The notes beneath the pieces were generated by a model. The model saw nothing but the letters and a program-made list of their open reading frames with translations. It was not told the origin of the DNA and ran no database searches. A stretch of DNA of 64,000 nucleotides from Sandaracinaceae bacterium. Lineage in GTDB: Bacteria > Myxococcota_A > Polyangia > Polyangiales > Houyiibacteriaceae. Made by a program: the position numbers and the translations under genes. Shown here piece after piece: positions 26,869 to 35,463 of the stretch. The first letter of the stretch is position 1. Every line of letters starts with the position of its first letter. Location: contig JACKEI010000004.1 in the NCBI GenBank assembly GCA_020633075.1, forward strand, positions 124,001 to 188,000. Reading direction: 5' to 3'.

Positions 26869-27425
26869 GCGGCTCCTTCCGTGAGCTGTACGCGTAGCTC
26901 GTCGAAGCGCGCGCGCGCGGCGCGCAGGCGGCTGTGCATGGTGTTGGGGTTGAGCTCCAGCAGGGTGGCCACCTCCGGGCCGGGCACCTGCTCGAGCTCC
27001 ACCAGCACGAAGACCTCACGCAGCGGGTCCTCCATGGCGTCCAGGATGCGGTGCAAGAGCCTCCGGCCTTCGGCCATGCGGGCGGCGTGCTCCGGGGACG
27101 CGGGGGCCTCGGGCGCGGGCTCCTGGGCCACGGCGGACATGCGCCGCGCGCGGCGTGCGTGGGCGCGGCGGTGGTCTGCGGCCACGCGCAGAACGATTCC
27201 GTACACCCACGTGGTGAGCTTGGCCCGGCCCTCGAACTCGCCCAAGCGTCGGGCCACCACCAGGTAGACGTCCTGGAACGCGTCGTCCACGGAGTCCGAC
27301 GCGACCAGCCGGCGCAAGGAGCGCAAGACGAACGCGGACGTCTCCCGGTACACCGCGTCGAAGCGCGAGGCGTCGAAGTCCGGGGGTGGCTTCTGCGACG
27401 GGTCACTATCTGGGTCAGTGTCCAT
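26865..27425 (-). CDS. ECF-type sigma-70 factor (cassette B, gene 2)
   Basis: 186 residues. Region 2 has DSVDDAFQDVYLVVARRLGE and TTWVYGIVLRVAADHRRAHA; region 4 has VPGPEVATLLELNPNTMHSR followed by LRAARARFDEL. The length and two-region layout are those of ECF factors. ATG 27425 was chosen over the adjacent TTG. The gene lies 15 bp after the exported barrel-like gene and overlaps the TM/TPR gene by ATGA. It is only distantly similar to the cassette A sigma factor, so the two copies may recognise different promoters. Confidence 0.9.
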   Translation of the reverse strand: MDTDPDSDPSQKPPPDFDASRFDAVYRETSAFVLRSLRRLVASDSVDDAFQDVYLVVARRLGEFEGRAKLTTWVYGIVLRVAADHRRAHARRARRMSAVAQEPAPEAPASPEHAARMAEGRRLLHRILDAMEDPLREVFVLVELEQVPGPEVATLLELNPNTMHSRLRAARARFDELRVQLTEGAA

Positions 27426-27440
27426 CAAAGCGGGCGTTCG

Positions 27441-28526
27441 TTACCGTGCGAAAAATAAAACACCGCAGGTCCCCCCAAAGCCTACGCTGCGGAAGCGCCC
27501 AACCTGCCCCAGCCCTGCCACGACGAAGTCGGGCTGCGTGATGCGCAGCTCGGCCTCCACGCCGCAGCGCAGCGTGCCCCGGCCGGGCTCGCGGCGGCCC
27601 ACGACGAGGGTGGGCGCGAGCGACACGGCGCTGTAGACGCGCGCCCGGTGCAGGTTGGTCTCCAGCCCGAGTCCGCGCGAAAGGCTCGCGCCCACCTGCA
27701 GCGCCGCACACGCTCCCACTCGCACGCGCTCACTGACGGCGGGCAGCGCGCACAGCATGGGAGCCAGGGTCACGGTCGCGGCGCGGGCCACCCGCTCCCC
27801 GGCGTGCCGGAGCGGAGCGTAAGGCGTCGCGCCCAGCTGCAGCCCCAGCGCGAGCCAGGCGTGCCCCACGAAGAGCGCGCTCAGCGCCAGCTGCGGCACC
27901 AGCGGGGCGTCCCCCAGGCCCGACACCACCCTGGCGCCCACGTCGAAGGCCCAGCGTGACGTCTGCGGACCCGTGCCGGCGTCCGTGGTGAGCACGCCGC
28001 TCCCGGGGGCCGCGTCCGCCTCGCTGCCTGCCGCCGTGGCCTCTTGCGCGTCGGCCAGCGCGACGCTCACCACGATGATGGCCGAGCGCGCCACCTCCGC
28101 GCAGCTGCTGCCCTCGACGACGCGCTCCCCCTCGTAGCCGGCGCGGGCCACGCGGATGGTGGCCTGGTACCCGCCCCCGCGCTCCTCGATCACGACGCTC
28201 ACCTGCGTCTCGGCTAGCGCCTCGCGCAGCTCGTCGGGCACCACGGCGTCGAAGATCGGGCGCACGGCGTCCAAGGTCGGGCACGCGTCGGGCGCGCTCC
28301 AGCGCAGGGCGGCGTCCACGTTGCGAGCGCCGGCCGCCGCCCGTGCGGCTCCGCCGGCGGTGCCGGCCCCGTCGGTCTGCGCGGAGCCCGCCGGGGGGTC
28401 CTGCGCGGCAGCCCCAGGCGGCGCGGTCGCGCTCAGCCCGGCGCAGGCCCACAGCAGCACCAGGGCCCGCCCCAGCCGGGGTCGCCCCCATCCGTCGCGA
28501 ACCCCTGCGACTGCGTGTTGGAACAT
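27441..28526 (-). CDS. Exported barrel-like protein (cassette B, gene 1)
   Basis: 361 residues with a signal peptide (core ALVLLWACAGLSAT, cleavage near GAAAQ). The N-terminal domain (about 70-160) begins ACPTLDAVRPIFDAVVPDEL, contains VVIEERGGGYQATIRVA and ends with SSCAEVARSAIIVVSVALAD. It lines up with CPDEAEL..., RGERGG... and DCEELARGVALAISVAIDP of cassette A. The C-terminal half alternates hydrophobic and small residues in predicted strands (LVPQLALSALFVGHAWLALG, GVEAELRITQPDFVVAGLG) and ends in FFAR, compatible with an outer-membrane barrel. It lacks the long repeat tract of copy A. Confidence 0.72.
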   Translation of the reverse strand: MFQHAVAGVRDGWGRPRLGRALVLLWACAGLSATAPPGAAAQDPPAGSAQTDGAGTAGGAARAAAGARNVDAALRWSAPDACPTLDAVRPIFDAVVPDELREALAETQVSVVIEERGGGYQATIRVARAGYEGERVVEGSSCAEVARSAIIVVSVALADAQEATAAGSEADAAPGSGVLTTDAGTGPQTSRWAFDVGARVVSGLGDAPLVPQLALSALFVGHAWLALGLQLGATPYAPLRHAGERVARAATVTLAPMLCALPAVSERVRVGACAALQVGASLSRGLGLETNLHRARVYSAVSLAPTLVVGRREPGRGTLRCGVEAELRITQPDFVVAGLGQVGRFRSVGFGGTCGVLFFAR

Positions 28527-28581
28527 CCGCGCAGACGATACTCGGCCCGCCTGGGACCGTCCACACGCCGCGGAGAGGCCC

Positions 28582-30057
28582 CTACGCGTCCACGGGGCGC
28601 TGCGTGGCCAAGAGCAGCTCGGCCACGCTCTCGGTGCTGCCTGCGGGCCTGGCCCGGTGACGCGACCAGGCTCGCAGCGCCTTGATGCGCTCTTCGTAGG
28701 TGCGGTAGAGGGGCACCAGGTCCGACGCGGCGCGCACCAGGTCGGCCTGCGTCAGCTCGCGCTGCTCCGTGAAGGCCCGCAGCAGCGCCGTGAGCACCAC
28801 CTGCTCCAGCTCCGCGCCCGAGAAGTGCGCCGTCAGCTGGCCCAGCGGCTCGAGCTCGAAGTCCTGCGCGTTGCGCCCGTGACGCCGCAGGTGCACGCGC
28901 AGGATGTCCACGCGCGCGGCGGGGTCCGGCAGGTCCAGGAAGAAGATCTCGTCGAAGCGGCCCCGGCGCAGCAGCTCGGGCGGCAGCGAGCGCACCTCGT
29001 TGGCGGTGGCCACCACGAAGACGGGCGCCTTCTTCTCCTGCATCCACGTCACGAACGAGCCCAGGATGCGCGCCGACGTGGTGGACACCACCTGCCCCTC
29101 GCTGTCGGCCCCCGCGAAGCCCTTCTCGATCTCGTCGATCCACAGCACCACGGGGGCAAAGCGCTCCGCCGTTCGCAGCGCCCGGCGCATGGCCGCCTCC
29201 GGCGCGGCCTCGCCTCCGAACACGCTCGACAGGTCCAGCCGCAGCAAGGGCACGCCGAACTCGTGCGCGATGACCTTGGCGGACATGCTCTTGCCACAGC
29301 CCTGCACGCCCAGCAGGAGCACCCCGCGCGGCGGCGGCAGCCCGTAGTCGCGCGCGCGGTCGCCAAAGGCCTCGGCGCGCTCGCGCAGCCAGCGCTTGAG
29401 GCTGTGCAGGCCACCGACGTCCGAGAGCGTGAAGCTGCCGTCGATCAGCTCGAGGCTGCCGCCCTCGCCCATGCGCCGCCGCTTCTCGCGCAGCACGCGG
29501 CTGAGCGCTTGCTCGTCGTCCGGCGCGTCCTGAGCCGCCCGCAGCGCGCGCAGGGCGTGGGGCTCCGAGAGGCCCAGCGCGGCGCCTGCCACCCGTCGCT
29601 TGCGCTCGTCCGTCATGGGACCCACGCGCTCCGCCAGCGCCCGCAGCGCGCGCAGGTCGGGGGGCGGGACGTCCACCGTCACCACCACCTCGCGCAGCAC
29701 GGCCGGCAGCTCACGGCTCGCGCGCAGGAACACCACCATGCGCCGCTCGCGCTCCAGCCGCGCCGCCAGGTCCAGGAGCGCCCGCTGCGTGGGCGCTTGC
29801 TCCAGCTCGTCGTGCAGGTCCAGCACCAGCAGCACGGCAGATCCGTGCCCCTCGGCGAACTGCCGCAGCGCCCGCTGCGGGTCCGTGGCGGCCAGCTCGT
29901 TGCGCGCGCCCCGCGACCAGACCTGCAAGGGGACGGCCCACGCGTCGGTGGCCTCGCGCAGCAGGCGCAGCACGCGCTCCTCGTCCACGGAGTGGAGCTG
30001 CACGTAGGGCCAGCCGGCGGACCACAGCTGGCGCAGCTCGTCGATCAGCGAGTCCAT
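28582..30057 (-). CDS. Ycf46-like AAA+ ATPase
   Basis: 491 residues. The N-terminal half is a degenerate ATPase-like domain (about 1-190), and the C-terminal half is a complete AAA+ module. The module has Walker A GVQGCGKS (250-257), Walker B VVLWIDEIE (303-311), sensor 1 ATAN (350-353), arginine finger region RRGRFDE (364-370) and a small helical domain ending in the TYEERIKALRAW helix. This two-part layout matches the Ycf46 group. It lies 13 bp after the GspE/PilB-like ATPase gene in the same operon. It may act as a remodelling ATPase for the secretion or pilus machine; this is inference from context. Confidence 0.85.
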   Translation of the reverse strand: MDSLIDELRQLWSAGWPYVQLHSVDEERVLRLLREATDAWAVPLQVWSRGARNELAATDPQRALRQFAEGHGSAVLLVLDLHDELEQAPTQRALLDLAARLERERRMVVFLRASRELPAVLREVVVTVDVPPPDLRALRALAERVGPMTDERKRRVAGAALGLSEPHALRALRAAQDAPDDEQALSRVLREKRRRMGEGGSLELIDGSFTLSDVGGLHSLKRWLRERAEAFGDRARDYGLPPPRGVLLLGVQGCGKSMSAKVIAHEFGVPLLRLDLSSVFGGEAAPEAAMRRALRTAERFAPVVLWIDEIEKGFAGADSEGQVVSTTSARILGSFVTWMQEKKAPVFVVATANEVRSLPPELLRRGRFDEIFFLDLPDPAARVDILRVHLRRHGRNAQDFELEPLGQLTAHFSGAELEQVVLTALLRAFTEQRELTQADLVRAASDLVPLYRTYEERIKALRAWSRHRARPAGSTESVAELLLATQRPVDA

Positions 30058-30070
30058 GTCGTGGCCTCCT

Positions 30071-31918
30071 TCACGTCGCGTCCTCGGTCGTCACGCGGAT
30101 GATCTCGTCGTAGGACGTCACCCCCAGCGCCAGCTTGCGCAGCGCGTGCTCGCGCAGTGAGCGCATGCCGTCGCCGCGCGCCAGCTCCGAGATGGCGGCC
30201 GTGTCGGCGCCGGCCGTGACCGCCGCCGCGATGCGGGGCGTGACCTCCAGCATCTCGAACATGCCGGAGCGGCCGCGGTAGCCCGTGTTGCGGCACTGGC
30301 TGCAGCCCACGGGGCGCGCCGTCTCGATGCGGCCGTGATAGTCCTCTGGGTGGGTCACGCCCAGCGTCGCGAGCTCGCGCTCGGTCAGCGGCGACTTGGT
30401 GCTGCAGTGCGGGCACACGCGCCGCACCAGGCGCTGCGCCATCGCGCCCAGCAGCGTGGAGCCGATCAAGAAGGGGGGCACCCCCAGGTCACGCAGGCGC
30501 ACCACGGCCGCCGCGGCGTCGTTGGTGTGCAGCGTGCTCAACACGAGGTGACCGGTGAGCGCGGCCTGTACCGCGTGCCGTGCGGTGTCGGCGTCACGGA
30601 TCTCGCCCAGCATGATGATGTCCGGGTCCTGGCGCAGCACGTGCCGCAGCGCGGTGGAGAAGGTCAGGTCGATGGCCGGCTGGATGGCGATCTGGTTGAA
30701 GCGCTCGTGCACCAGCTCGATGGGGTCCTCGATGGTGACCACGTTCAGCTCCGGGCGCGCGATGGCGCTGAGCGCGGAGTAGAGGGTGGTGGTCTTGCCG
30801 CTGCCCGTCGGCCCCGTCACCAGCACCAGGCCGGTGGGGCGCGCGAGCCAGCGCTCGAACTGCGCGCGCTCGTCGTCGAAGAAGCCGAGGTCCGACACGC
30901 TCTGCAGCAGCGAGCCGGGGTCGAAGATGCGTAAGACCACCTTCTCGCCGTGGGCCACGGGCACGGTGGAGACGCGCAGCTCGACCTCGCCCGAGGGGCT
31001 CTGCGTGCGGATGCGGCCGTCCTGCGGGCGTCGCTTCTCCGCCACGTCCAGGCGGCCCAGCAGCTTGATGCGGGACACCATGGGCGCGTGGATCACGCGC
31101 GGGAACGAGATGACCTCGTGCAGCACGCCGTCGATGCGCATGCGCACCACCGCGCGGTCACGCTTGGGCTCGAAGTGGATGTCCGAGGCGCGCTGGTCGT
31201 AGGCGTAGAACAGCAGCCGCTCCACCGCCTGCACCACCGGCTGGTCGCTGGCCTCGATGCCCTGCGACTCGCCCAGGCGCACCAGCTGCTCGAGGTTGCC
31301 GATGTCCACGCGCAGCTCGCTGCTCTGCTCCATGGCGGCGCTGAGGCTGCGGTCGAAGCCGTAGACGGCGTCGATGGCGGTCAGCAGCGTGGAGCGCGGC
31401 ACCAGCACGGGCTTCACCTCGCAGCCCAGCGCGCCGCGCAGCGTGACCAGCAGCTCGTGGTCGAAGGGGTTCGCGATGGCGAGCTCCAAGCGCCCGTCGC
31501 GCTGCAGCAGCGGCAGGCAGAAGTGGTAGCGCGCGAAGGAGCGCGTCATGGCGCGCTGCACCAGCTCGGGGTCGATGGCGAAGGCGTCGATGGGGCGCGT
31601 CTCGATGCCCAGCGGCTCGGCGATGGCGGCCACCAGGCGGTGCTCGTCCAGGCGCGCGTCCGTGCGCTCGTCCCGCAGCTGCAGGCGCGCGATCAGCGCG
31701 ATGGGGTCCTCCATGGAGGCGCCGTTGGCCACGCCCTCGGGCGGCGGGGGTGTCTCGGCGGCGAGCTTGCGTGCCCGCGCGCGCAGCTCGGGCAGGCGCT
31801 CCGGGGCGAGCGCACCTTGGCCGACCAGCAGCTCCAGCACCTCGTCGGTCTTCCAGTCGAGGGCGGTGCGGTGGGCGTTGGGGGGCAGCGGGGGGATGCT
31901 GGGGGTGCGGGCGCTCAC
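30071..31918 (-). CDS. GspE/PilB-type assembly ATPase
   Basis: 615 residues. An N-terminal MshEN-like region (about 20-190) precedes the motor domain, with Walker A GPTGSGKT (369-376), Asp box TIEDPIE (395-401), Walker B IIMLGEIRD (434-442) and His box LSTLHTND (460-467). A tetracysteine zinc site follows, C502-x2-C505 and C539-x2-C542, a hallmark of GspE/PilB extension ATPases. It powers pseudopilus or type IV pilus polymerisation from the cytoplasmic membrane. The GTG start overlaps the preceding PilT-like gene by GTGA. No platform (PilC/GspF) or pilin gene is in the window. Confidence 0.92.
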   Translation of the reverse strand: MSARTPSIPPLPPNAHRTALDWKTDEVLELLVGQGALAPERLPELRARARKLAAETPPPPEGVANGASMEDPIALIARLQLRDERTDARLDEHRLVAAIAEPLGIETRPIDAFAIDPELVQRAMTRSFARYHFCLPLLQRDGRLELAIANPFDHELLVTLRGALGCEVKPVLVPRSTLLTAIDAVYGFDRSLSAAMEQSSELRVDIGNLEQLVRLGESQGIEASDQPVVQAVERLLFYAYDQRASDIHFEPKRDRAVVRMRIDGVLHEVISFPRVIHAPMVSRIKLLGRLDVAEKRRPQDGRIRTQSPSGEVELRVSTVPVAHGEKVVLRIFDPGSLLQSVSDLGFFDDERAQFERWLARPTGLVLVTGPTGSGKTTTLYSALSAIARPELNVVTIEDPIELVHERFNQIAIQPAIDLTFSTALRHVLRQDPDIIMLGEIRDADTARHAVQAALTGHLVLSTLHTNDAAAAVVRLRDLGVPPFLIGSTLLGAMAQRLVRRVCPHCSTKSPLTERELATLGVTHPEDYHGRIETARPVGCSQCRNTGYRGRSGMFEMLEVTPRIAAAVTAGADTAAISELARGDGMRSLREHALRKLALGVTSYDEIIRVTTEDAT

Positions 31919-32967
31919 GGCAGTCCGGGGGTCCTACGGCCTTGAAAGAGTCGCGGTCGGGCGCGGTCGGCCTCGGCCGCGTCGAGCATCCCGCGCGCCA
32001 CCAGGGCGTCCAGCGAGCGCGTCAGCGTCACCATGCCGCTCTCGGCGTCGAGCTCCATGGCGTTGTGCAGCTGGTCGGTGCGGCCCTCGCGGATGAGGTT
32101 GCCCACCGCGAAGGTGTTGAGCAGCAGCTCCGCGGCGAGCACGCGGCCGCCCCCGCGCGACGGCAGCAGGCGCTGGTTCACCACGCCCAGCAGCGCGAGG
32201 CTTAGCTGCATCCGCACGGCCTCTTGGGCCTCGCTCGGGAACACGCCCACCATGCGGTCCACGGCCTGCGCCGCGTCGTTGGTGTGCAGGGTGGACATCA
32301 GCAGGTGCCCCGTCTCGGCCAGCTGGAGGGCCGCCGTCACGGTCTCGGCGTCGCGCATCTCGCCCAGCAGGATCACGTCCGGGTTCTCGCGCACGGTCTG
32401 GCGCAGGGCGTCCGGGAACGAAGCCACGTGCTCCCCCACCTCGCGCTGCTCGATCAGGCACTGCTCGCCATCGTGCACGAACTCGATGGGGTCCTCGATG
32501 GTGATGATGTGCTTGCGGGTGTTGTGGTTGAGCCACTGCAGGAGCGACGCCTGCGACGTGCTCTTGCCCTGACCCGTGGCGCCCGTGAAGAGCAGCAGCC
32601 CCTGCGGGCGCTGCACCAGGTCGATGAGGGCGCTCGGCAGCCCCAGCTGCTCGGGCGAGCCCACCACCGTGGGCAGCAGGCGCAGCGCCAGCGCGATGCC
32701 CCGGCGGGTGCTGTAGGCCTGCGCGCGGTAGCGCTGGGAGTCGAACTCGAGCGCGAAGTCCACGGCGAAGTCGCGGCGCAGCCGCTCGCGCTGGGCCTCG
32801 GGGACCATGCGACGCACGATCTCTTCGGTGAGCGCGCGGTCGAGGGGGGGTGTCTGCAGCGGGTGCAGCTGGCCGTGCACACGCACTGCCGGGGGCGCAC
32901 CGGGGGTCAGCAGGATGTCGGATGCGCGGCGTTCGGCGGCCGTGCTCAGCAGCTCTTCGAGTTTCAT
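31915..32967 (-). CDS. PilT/PilU-type retraction ATPase
   Basis: 350 residues. An N-terminal PAS-like region is followed by the motor: Walker A GATGQGKS (129-136, with Ala and Gln where Pro and Ser are usual), TIEDPIEF (156-163), Walker B VILLGEMRD (198-206), STLHTND (225-231) and the PilT-type C-terminal element VGNLIREGR (288-296). No tetracysteine motif is present, as expected of retraction ATPases. ATG 32967 gives the usual family length. It is the first gene of an operon with the GspE/PilB-like ATPase and the Ycf46-like ATPase. Confidence 0.9.
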   Translation of the reverse strand: MKLEELLSTAAERRASDILLTPGAPPAVRVHGQLHPLQTPPLDRALTEEIVRRMVPEAQRERLRRDFAVDFALEFDSQRYRAQAYSTRRGIALALRLLPTVVGSPEQLGLPSALIDLVQRPQGLLLFTGATGQGKSTSQASLLQWLNHNTRKHIITIEDPIEFVHDGEQCLIEQREVGEHVASFPDALRQTVRENPDVILLGEMRDAETVTAALQLAETGHLLMSTLHTNDAAQAVDRMVGVFPSEAQEAVRMQLSLALLGVVNQRLLPSRGGGRVLAAELLLNTFAVGNLIREGRTDQLHNAMELDAESGMVTLTRSLDALVARGMLDAAEADRARPRLFQGRRTPGLP

Positions 32968-33107
32968 GGGGGGCTCCAGGTGCGCTTGCGGTGGCAACGT
33001 AAAGCAACGCCTGTGCCACCGTGATCCGCGGGGACTTCCGAGCGGTGTGCGGCGGCAGCGGATCTTTCGCGCAAGATTTGCGATCCCGCGCAACGCACAC
33101 GCCGCGC

Positions 33108-33701
33108 TCAGTGAGCGCGCGTCATGGCGCGCACCAGCGCCTGGTGCTCCGGGAACTGCGCCAGCAGCGCGTCGCGCTGGGCCAGCTCGAAGTCGCGGAA
33201 GTCGAAGCCGGGGGCCACGGTGCAGCCGACCAGCACGAAGTCGGTGTCGGCGTCGCCGTACGCCCGGTCCGCGTCGCGCGCGTTCGTCGCGCGGCCTTCC
33301 GTCGGCTCGAGCCGCGCCCCGAACCACGACCCCGCGGGCACCACCGCCTGCGGGCGCTCACCGGCGGCCAGGTCCTTGCCCAGGCGCAGGGCCTCGTAGC
33401 GCGCCGGGGCGTGCTCGCTCGCGGGGTGCAGCACGTGCACCGTCAGCGTGGCGCCCAGGTAGTGGTGCCAGACCTCGTCGCTGTGGATGCGGTGGAGCGC
33501 GCTCATGTCCCCGCGCTCCAGCAGGTAGTAGATGGCCGTGCTCGCGCTGCGCGGTCCGCTGAAGCGCTGTGGCAGCGCGCTCAGCGCGAGGGCGTCGCGG
33601 TAGGTCTCCCGGAAGTAGCCCCCCTCGGGGTGCGGCTCGAGGCCCAGCTGGGTCACCAGCTCTTGCGCGCTCGGCGCGCGGCGGGTCGCTGCGTCAGTCA
33701 C
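33108..33701 (-). CDS. Cupin DUF985 family protein
   Basis: 197 residues of the DUF985/Cupin_5 family. Typical blocks are HPEGGYFRETYRD near the N-terminus, the cupin motif SALHRIHSDEVWHHYLG (about 66-83) with candidate metal-ligand His residues, and the closing VAPGFDFRDFELA. It is probably a small metal- or sugar-binding cupin; the reaction is unknown. GTG 33701 gives the normal family length. It is divergent from yebC, 61 bp apart. Confidence 0.85.
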   Translation of the reverse strand: MTDAATRRAPSAQELVTQLGLEPHPEGGYFRETYRDALALSALPQRFSGPRSASTAIYYLLERGDMSALHRIHSDEVWHHYLGATLTVHVLHPASEHAPARYEALRLGKDLAAGERPQAVVPAGSWFGARLEPTEGRATNARDADRAYGDADTDFVLVGCTVAPGFDFRDFELAQRDALLAQFPEHQALVRAMTRAH

Positions 33702-33762
33702 ACCGGCATCCTGCCTAGCGTGGGCGGGCGCGTCTACGCGAGATCGGCTATGCCGTGCCCCC

Positions 33763-34461
33763 ATGGGCGCACAATGGAAAGCCAAGGGCCGCGCGGCAGG
33801 CGCTGACGCGAAGGGCCGTCTCTTCACCAAGCTCTCGAAAGAGATCATGATCGCCGCGCGCGGAGGAGCCGACCCGGCCAGCAACCCGCGCCTGCGCATG
33901 GCGGTGGAGGCCGCTCGCAAGGCGTCCATGACGCGCGACACGCTGGAGCGCGCCATCAAGAAGGGCGCGGGCCTGTTGGACGACGCCGCCCAGTACGAGA
34001 CGGTCACCTACGAGGGCTACGCGCCGCACCAGGTGCCCGTCATCGTGGAGTGCCTGACCGACAACAAGAACCGCACGGCGCCCAACATGCGCGTGCTCTT
34101 CCGCAAAGGGCAGCTGGGCTCCACGGGCTCGGTCAGCTGGGACTTCGACCGCCGCGGCGCGATCGAGGCCGCGCCCCCGGCCGGCGGTGAAGACCCTGAA
34201 GAGGCCGCCATCGAGGCCGGCGCCCAGGACGTGGAAGAGGGCGAAGAGGGCTCCACCCGCTTCATCACGGAGCCCACCGAGGTGGACGCCGTGGGCCGCG
34301 AGCTCACCGCGCGTGGCTGGACGGTGGAGAGCCAGAAGCTGGTCTGGATCGCCAAGAACCCGGTCACGCTGGACGACGACGCCCGCGCCGAGGTGGAGGC
34401 CTTCCTGGCGGCCATCGACGACGACGACGACGTGCACGAGCTCTTCGTGGGCCTGGCCTGA
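33763..34461 (+). CDS. yebC: YebC/PmpR-family protein
   Basis: 232 residues and full length for the family. The N-terminus MGAQWKAKGRAAGADAKGRL is followed by FTKLSKEIMIAARGG, NPRLRMAVEAARKASMTRDT, LERAIKKGAG and YEGYAPHQVPVIVECLTDNKNR, all family signatures. YebC proteins are DNA-binding transcriptional regulators and some act as translation factors that relieve ribosome stalling at proline-rich stretches. The acidic patch DDDDDVHELF closes the protein. It is convergent with tatC. Confidence 0.95.
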   Translation: MGAQWKAKGRAAGADAKGRLFTKLSKEIMIAARGGADPASNPRLRMAVEAARKASMTRDTLERAIKKGAGLLDDAAQYETVTYEGYAPHQVPVIVECLTDNKNRTAPNMRVLFRKGQLGSTGSVSWDFDRRGAIEAAPPAGGEDPEEAAIEAGAQDVEEGEEGSTRFITEPTEVDAVGRELTARGWTVESQKLVWIAKNPVTLDDDARAEVEAFLAAIDDDDDVHELFVGLA

Positions 34462-34471
34462 CGTCTGCCGG

Positions 34472-34517
34472 CTCGGCGCGCTCAGGCCCGCGGGTAGAGC
34501 TGGCCGAGCGCGCCGAG
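34472..34517. terminator. Bidirectional terminator-like hairpin between yebC and tatC
   Basis: Perfect 12-bp arms CTCGGCGCGCTC (34472-34483) and GAGCGCGCCGAG (34506-34517) with a 22-base loop, placed in the 63 bp between the convergent stops of yebC and tatC. No T-runs are present, as is common in very GC-rich genomes. Confidence 0.55.
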
Positions 34518-34524
34518 GAGCGGG

Positions 34525-35463
34525 CTAACGCTCGTAGCCCTCGTCGCCCGCGGCCTTGTCCTCTTCGTCTTTGCGCTTGCGGCGCGACTTCTCGATGAGG
34601 AAGGCGATGCCCACGGCGAAGAAGTAGAGCACCACCAGCGGGATGAGCATCATCATCTGCGAGATGACGTCGGGTGGGGTGAGGAAGGCCGCGATGATGG
34701 AGGCCACCAGCAGCCACCAGCGCCCGAAGCCCAAGAGGCCGCGCCAGGTGACCATCTCGATGGCGGCTAGGAACGACACCACGACGGGGACCTCGAAGAC
34801 CACGCCGAAGCCGAGCAGCAGCTTGGTGCTGAAGCTCATGTACTCCGTGATCATGACCGTGGGGACGATCTGGATCTCGTCGCTGGGCAGCTGCTCCGCG
34901 TACTCGAGAAAGGTGCGGAAGCCCTCCGGGAACACGATCAAGTAGCCGAAGGTGACGCCCCCCACGAAGCAGATGGTGGACGCCAGCACGAAGGGGATGG
35001 CCATGCGCCGCTCGCGTCGGTAGAGCCCTGGCGAGATGAAGCCCCAGACCTGCCAGAAGACCCAGGGCGAGGCGAGGATGAGCCCCGCGATGACGCTGTT
35101 CTTCAGGTAGATGACGAACATGTCCACGGGGCCGGAGAAGTGGATGGTCGGCCGGCCGAGGCCCAGCTGGGCCCACGCCTCGATCCACGGCTTCAGCAGC
35201 AGCTCGAGGATCTCTTGCTTCCACACCCAGGCCAGGAAGATGGTGGGGATGGCGCCCAACACAGCGCGCACGAGCCGCGTGCGCAGCTCGCCCACGTGCT
35301 CGAAGAAGCCCATCTCGAGGTCGTCTTCGGGGCGCGGTGCGGGTGTGGCGGGCGCGGCGGCGGCGGCGATCTTGGCCGCCTTGATGGCCTCGGCCTCCTT
35401 CGCGGCCTTGATGGCCGCCTCCTTCGCTGCTCTTGCCGCGTCGGCGGCCGCCTCGTCGCTCAT
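34525..35463 (-). CDS. tatC: Sec-independent protein translocase TatC
   Basis: 312 residues. An Ala/Lys-rich N-terminal extension (about 1-45) precedes the conserved core: FFEHVGELRTRLVRA (Glu and Arg needed for twin-arginine recognition), SGPVDMFVIYLKNSVIAGLI, ASPWVFWQVWGFISPGLYRRER and a C-terminal FLTPPDVISQ. Six TM segments are predicted. A charged Lys/Asp/Glu tail ends the protein. TatC binds twin-arginine signal peptides and forms the receptor complex with TatB. The start overlaps the tatB stop by ATGA. Confidence 0.96.
   Translation of the reverse strand: MSDEAAADAARAAKEAAIKAAKEAEAIKAAKIAAAAAPATPAPRPEDDLEMGFFEHVGELRTRLVRAVLGAIPTIFLAWVWKQEILELLLKPWIEAWAQLGLGRPTIHFSGPVDMFVIYLKNSVIAGLILASPWVFWQVWGFISPGLYRRERRMAIPFVLASTICFVGGVTFGYLIVFPEGFRTFLEYAEQLPSDEIQIVPTVMITEYMSFSTKLLLGFGVVFEVPVVVSFLAAIEMVTWRGLLGFGRWWLLVASIIAAFLTPPDVISQMMMLIPLVVLYFFAVGIAFLIEKSRRKRKDEEDKAAGDEGYER

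Noticed and set aside
28156..30102. 648-codon frame antisense to the Ycf46-like ATPase and the end of the barrel-like gene
   Set aside because: It spans two real minus-strand genes and an intergenic gap and shows no protein-like blocks.
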